NCBI GenBank assembly: GCA_020073565.1
Contig: JAIQEY010000003.1
Coordinates: forward strand, 62,001-126,000
DNA from: Terriglobia bacterium
GTDB taxonomy: Bacteria > Acidobacteriota > Terriglobia > Terriglobales > Acidobacteriaceae
Reading direction: 5' to 3'
DNA length: 64,000 nucleotides
The position numbers were made by a program, and so were the translations under genes. The notes under the pieces were generated by a model. It had not been told where the DNA came from. It searched no databases and was given only the letters and a program-made list of their open reading frames with translations. Position 1 is the stretch's first letter. Every line of letters starts with the position of its first letter. Positions 63,658 to 64,000 of the stretch are shown here, one piece after another.

Positions 63658-63993
63658 TTAGTTGGCTGCGCTGCTGGCTTTCTTTACTGACGTCTTCCCG
63701 CCGCCCTTGGGGGGACCGAAATTCTTGGTCAGATAGGCCAGGATTGCATTGCGGTCGGATTCTGGAACAACCGCGCCCAGACCTTCCATCTTGTCGAGTT
63801 GGTCGGACCACTGCTGGCGGGTCAGGTGCTGCTCGGTGATGCGGGTGGTGTTGTGGCACTGTGTGCAGGCAGCTTTGACCTTGGCCTGCATCGGTCCGGG
63901 CGGCAGCGGCTTGCCGGGAGCGGACGGCGCTTGCGCGCTCACCAGAGGAATGGAAGTGAACAAAAACAGAGCGACAAGAACTCGTTGCAACAA
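63658..63993 (-). CDS. Small monohaem c-type cytochrome
   Basis: 111-residue exported protein. Signal peptide at residues 1-20 (VLVALFLFTSIPLVSAQA). A single haem-binding CTQCH motif (Cys43, Cys46, His47) follows; the pattern 'QCHNTTRI-x-x-x-x-L-T-R-Q-Q-W' resembles the haem domains in acidobacterial quinoprotein and cytochrome chains; Met69 could be the second axial ligand. A Lys/Gly-rich C-terminal tail (PPKGGGKTSVKK) ends the protein. Probable periplasmic electron carrier. Confidence 0.85.
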   Translation of the reverse strand: MLQRVLVALFLFTSIPLVSAQAPSAPGKPLPPGPMQAKVKAACTQCHNTTRITEQHLTRQQWSDQLDKMEGLGAVVPESDRNAILAYLTKNFGPPKGGGKTSVKKASSAAN

Positions 63994-64000
63994 GCAGGAT

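Overview
The window most likely comes from the chromosome of an Acidobacteriota bacterium (Terriglobia-like). This is inferred from the gene mix and from many copies of a GC-rich palindromic intergenic repeat (core CAGCGCTGAAGCGCTG), not from a marker gene. Coding density is high and codons are GC-rich. I see no rRNA, tRNA, CRISPR array, phage or intact insertion sequence.

Layout. 1-7.8 kb: end of a PLP decarboxylase, a Nudix hydrolase, a possible small RNA, an RNA pseudouridine synthase, a galactose module (galK-galT divergent from a GH27 alpha-galactosidase), a lipocalin-like protein and a lipase-like hydrolase. 8.2-9.9 kb: phaR divergent from a phasin-like gene. 10.1-36.6 kb: a lipid region, all on the + strand: acyl-CoA dehydrogenase, small membrane protein, WS/DGAT acyltransferase, membrane Fe-S oxidoreductase (EtfD type), etfB, etfA, second acyl-CoA dehydrogenase, a 3241-residue Pfa/PKS-like megasynthase (KS-AT-KS-ACPx6-KR-DH), a 1871-residue single-chain acyl-CoA carboxylase resembling eukaryotic acetyl-CoA carboxylase, and an Sfp-type phosphopantetheinyl transferase. 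36.7-41.4 kb: patatin-like phospholipase, a helical hypothetical protein, a GMC oxidoreductase with a ferredoxin-like cysteine motif, and a second phasin-like gene. 41.4-46 kb: accessory island with a ParE-like toxin and antitoxin, a TIR-like protein, a two-helix membrane protein and an orphan XRE regulator. 46-51.3 kb: AarF/UbiB-like kinase, TPR regulator, isocitrate lyase. 51.7-59.3 kb: six two-component genes. 59.8-64 kb: DUF4261 and DUF2911 proteins, lysS and a c-type cytochrome.

How the genes may work together. The run from 12.9 to 36.6 kb reads as one secondary-lipid system. The carboxylase would make malonyl-CoA, the megasynthase would build a chain with keto-reduction and dehydration but no enoyl reductase or thioesterase, the transferase would activate the carrier domains, and WS/DGAT could esterify the product. 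The acyl-CoA dehydrogenases, EtfBA and EtfD would oxidise acyl-CoAs and pass electrons to the quinone pool. Phasin-like proteins under PhaR could coat storage granules, and isocitrate lyase fits growth on the released acetyl-CoA.

The most striking observation is that all six tandem carrier domains have Thr where phosphopantetheine-bearing Ser is expected; the first four contain no Ser at all. A second strong observation is an identical promoter plus CTGCAATGCAG operator layout in front of the two phasin-like genes, 32 kb apart, matching the known PhaR site CTGC-N3-GCAG.
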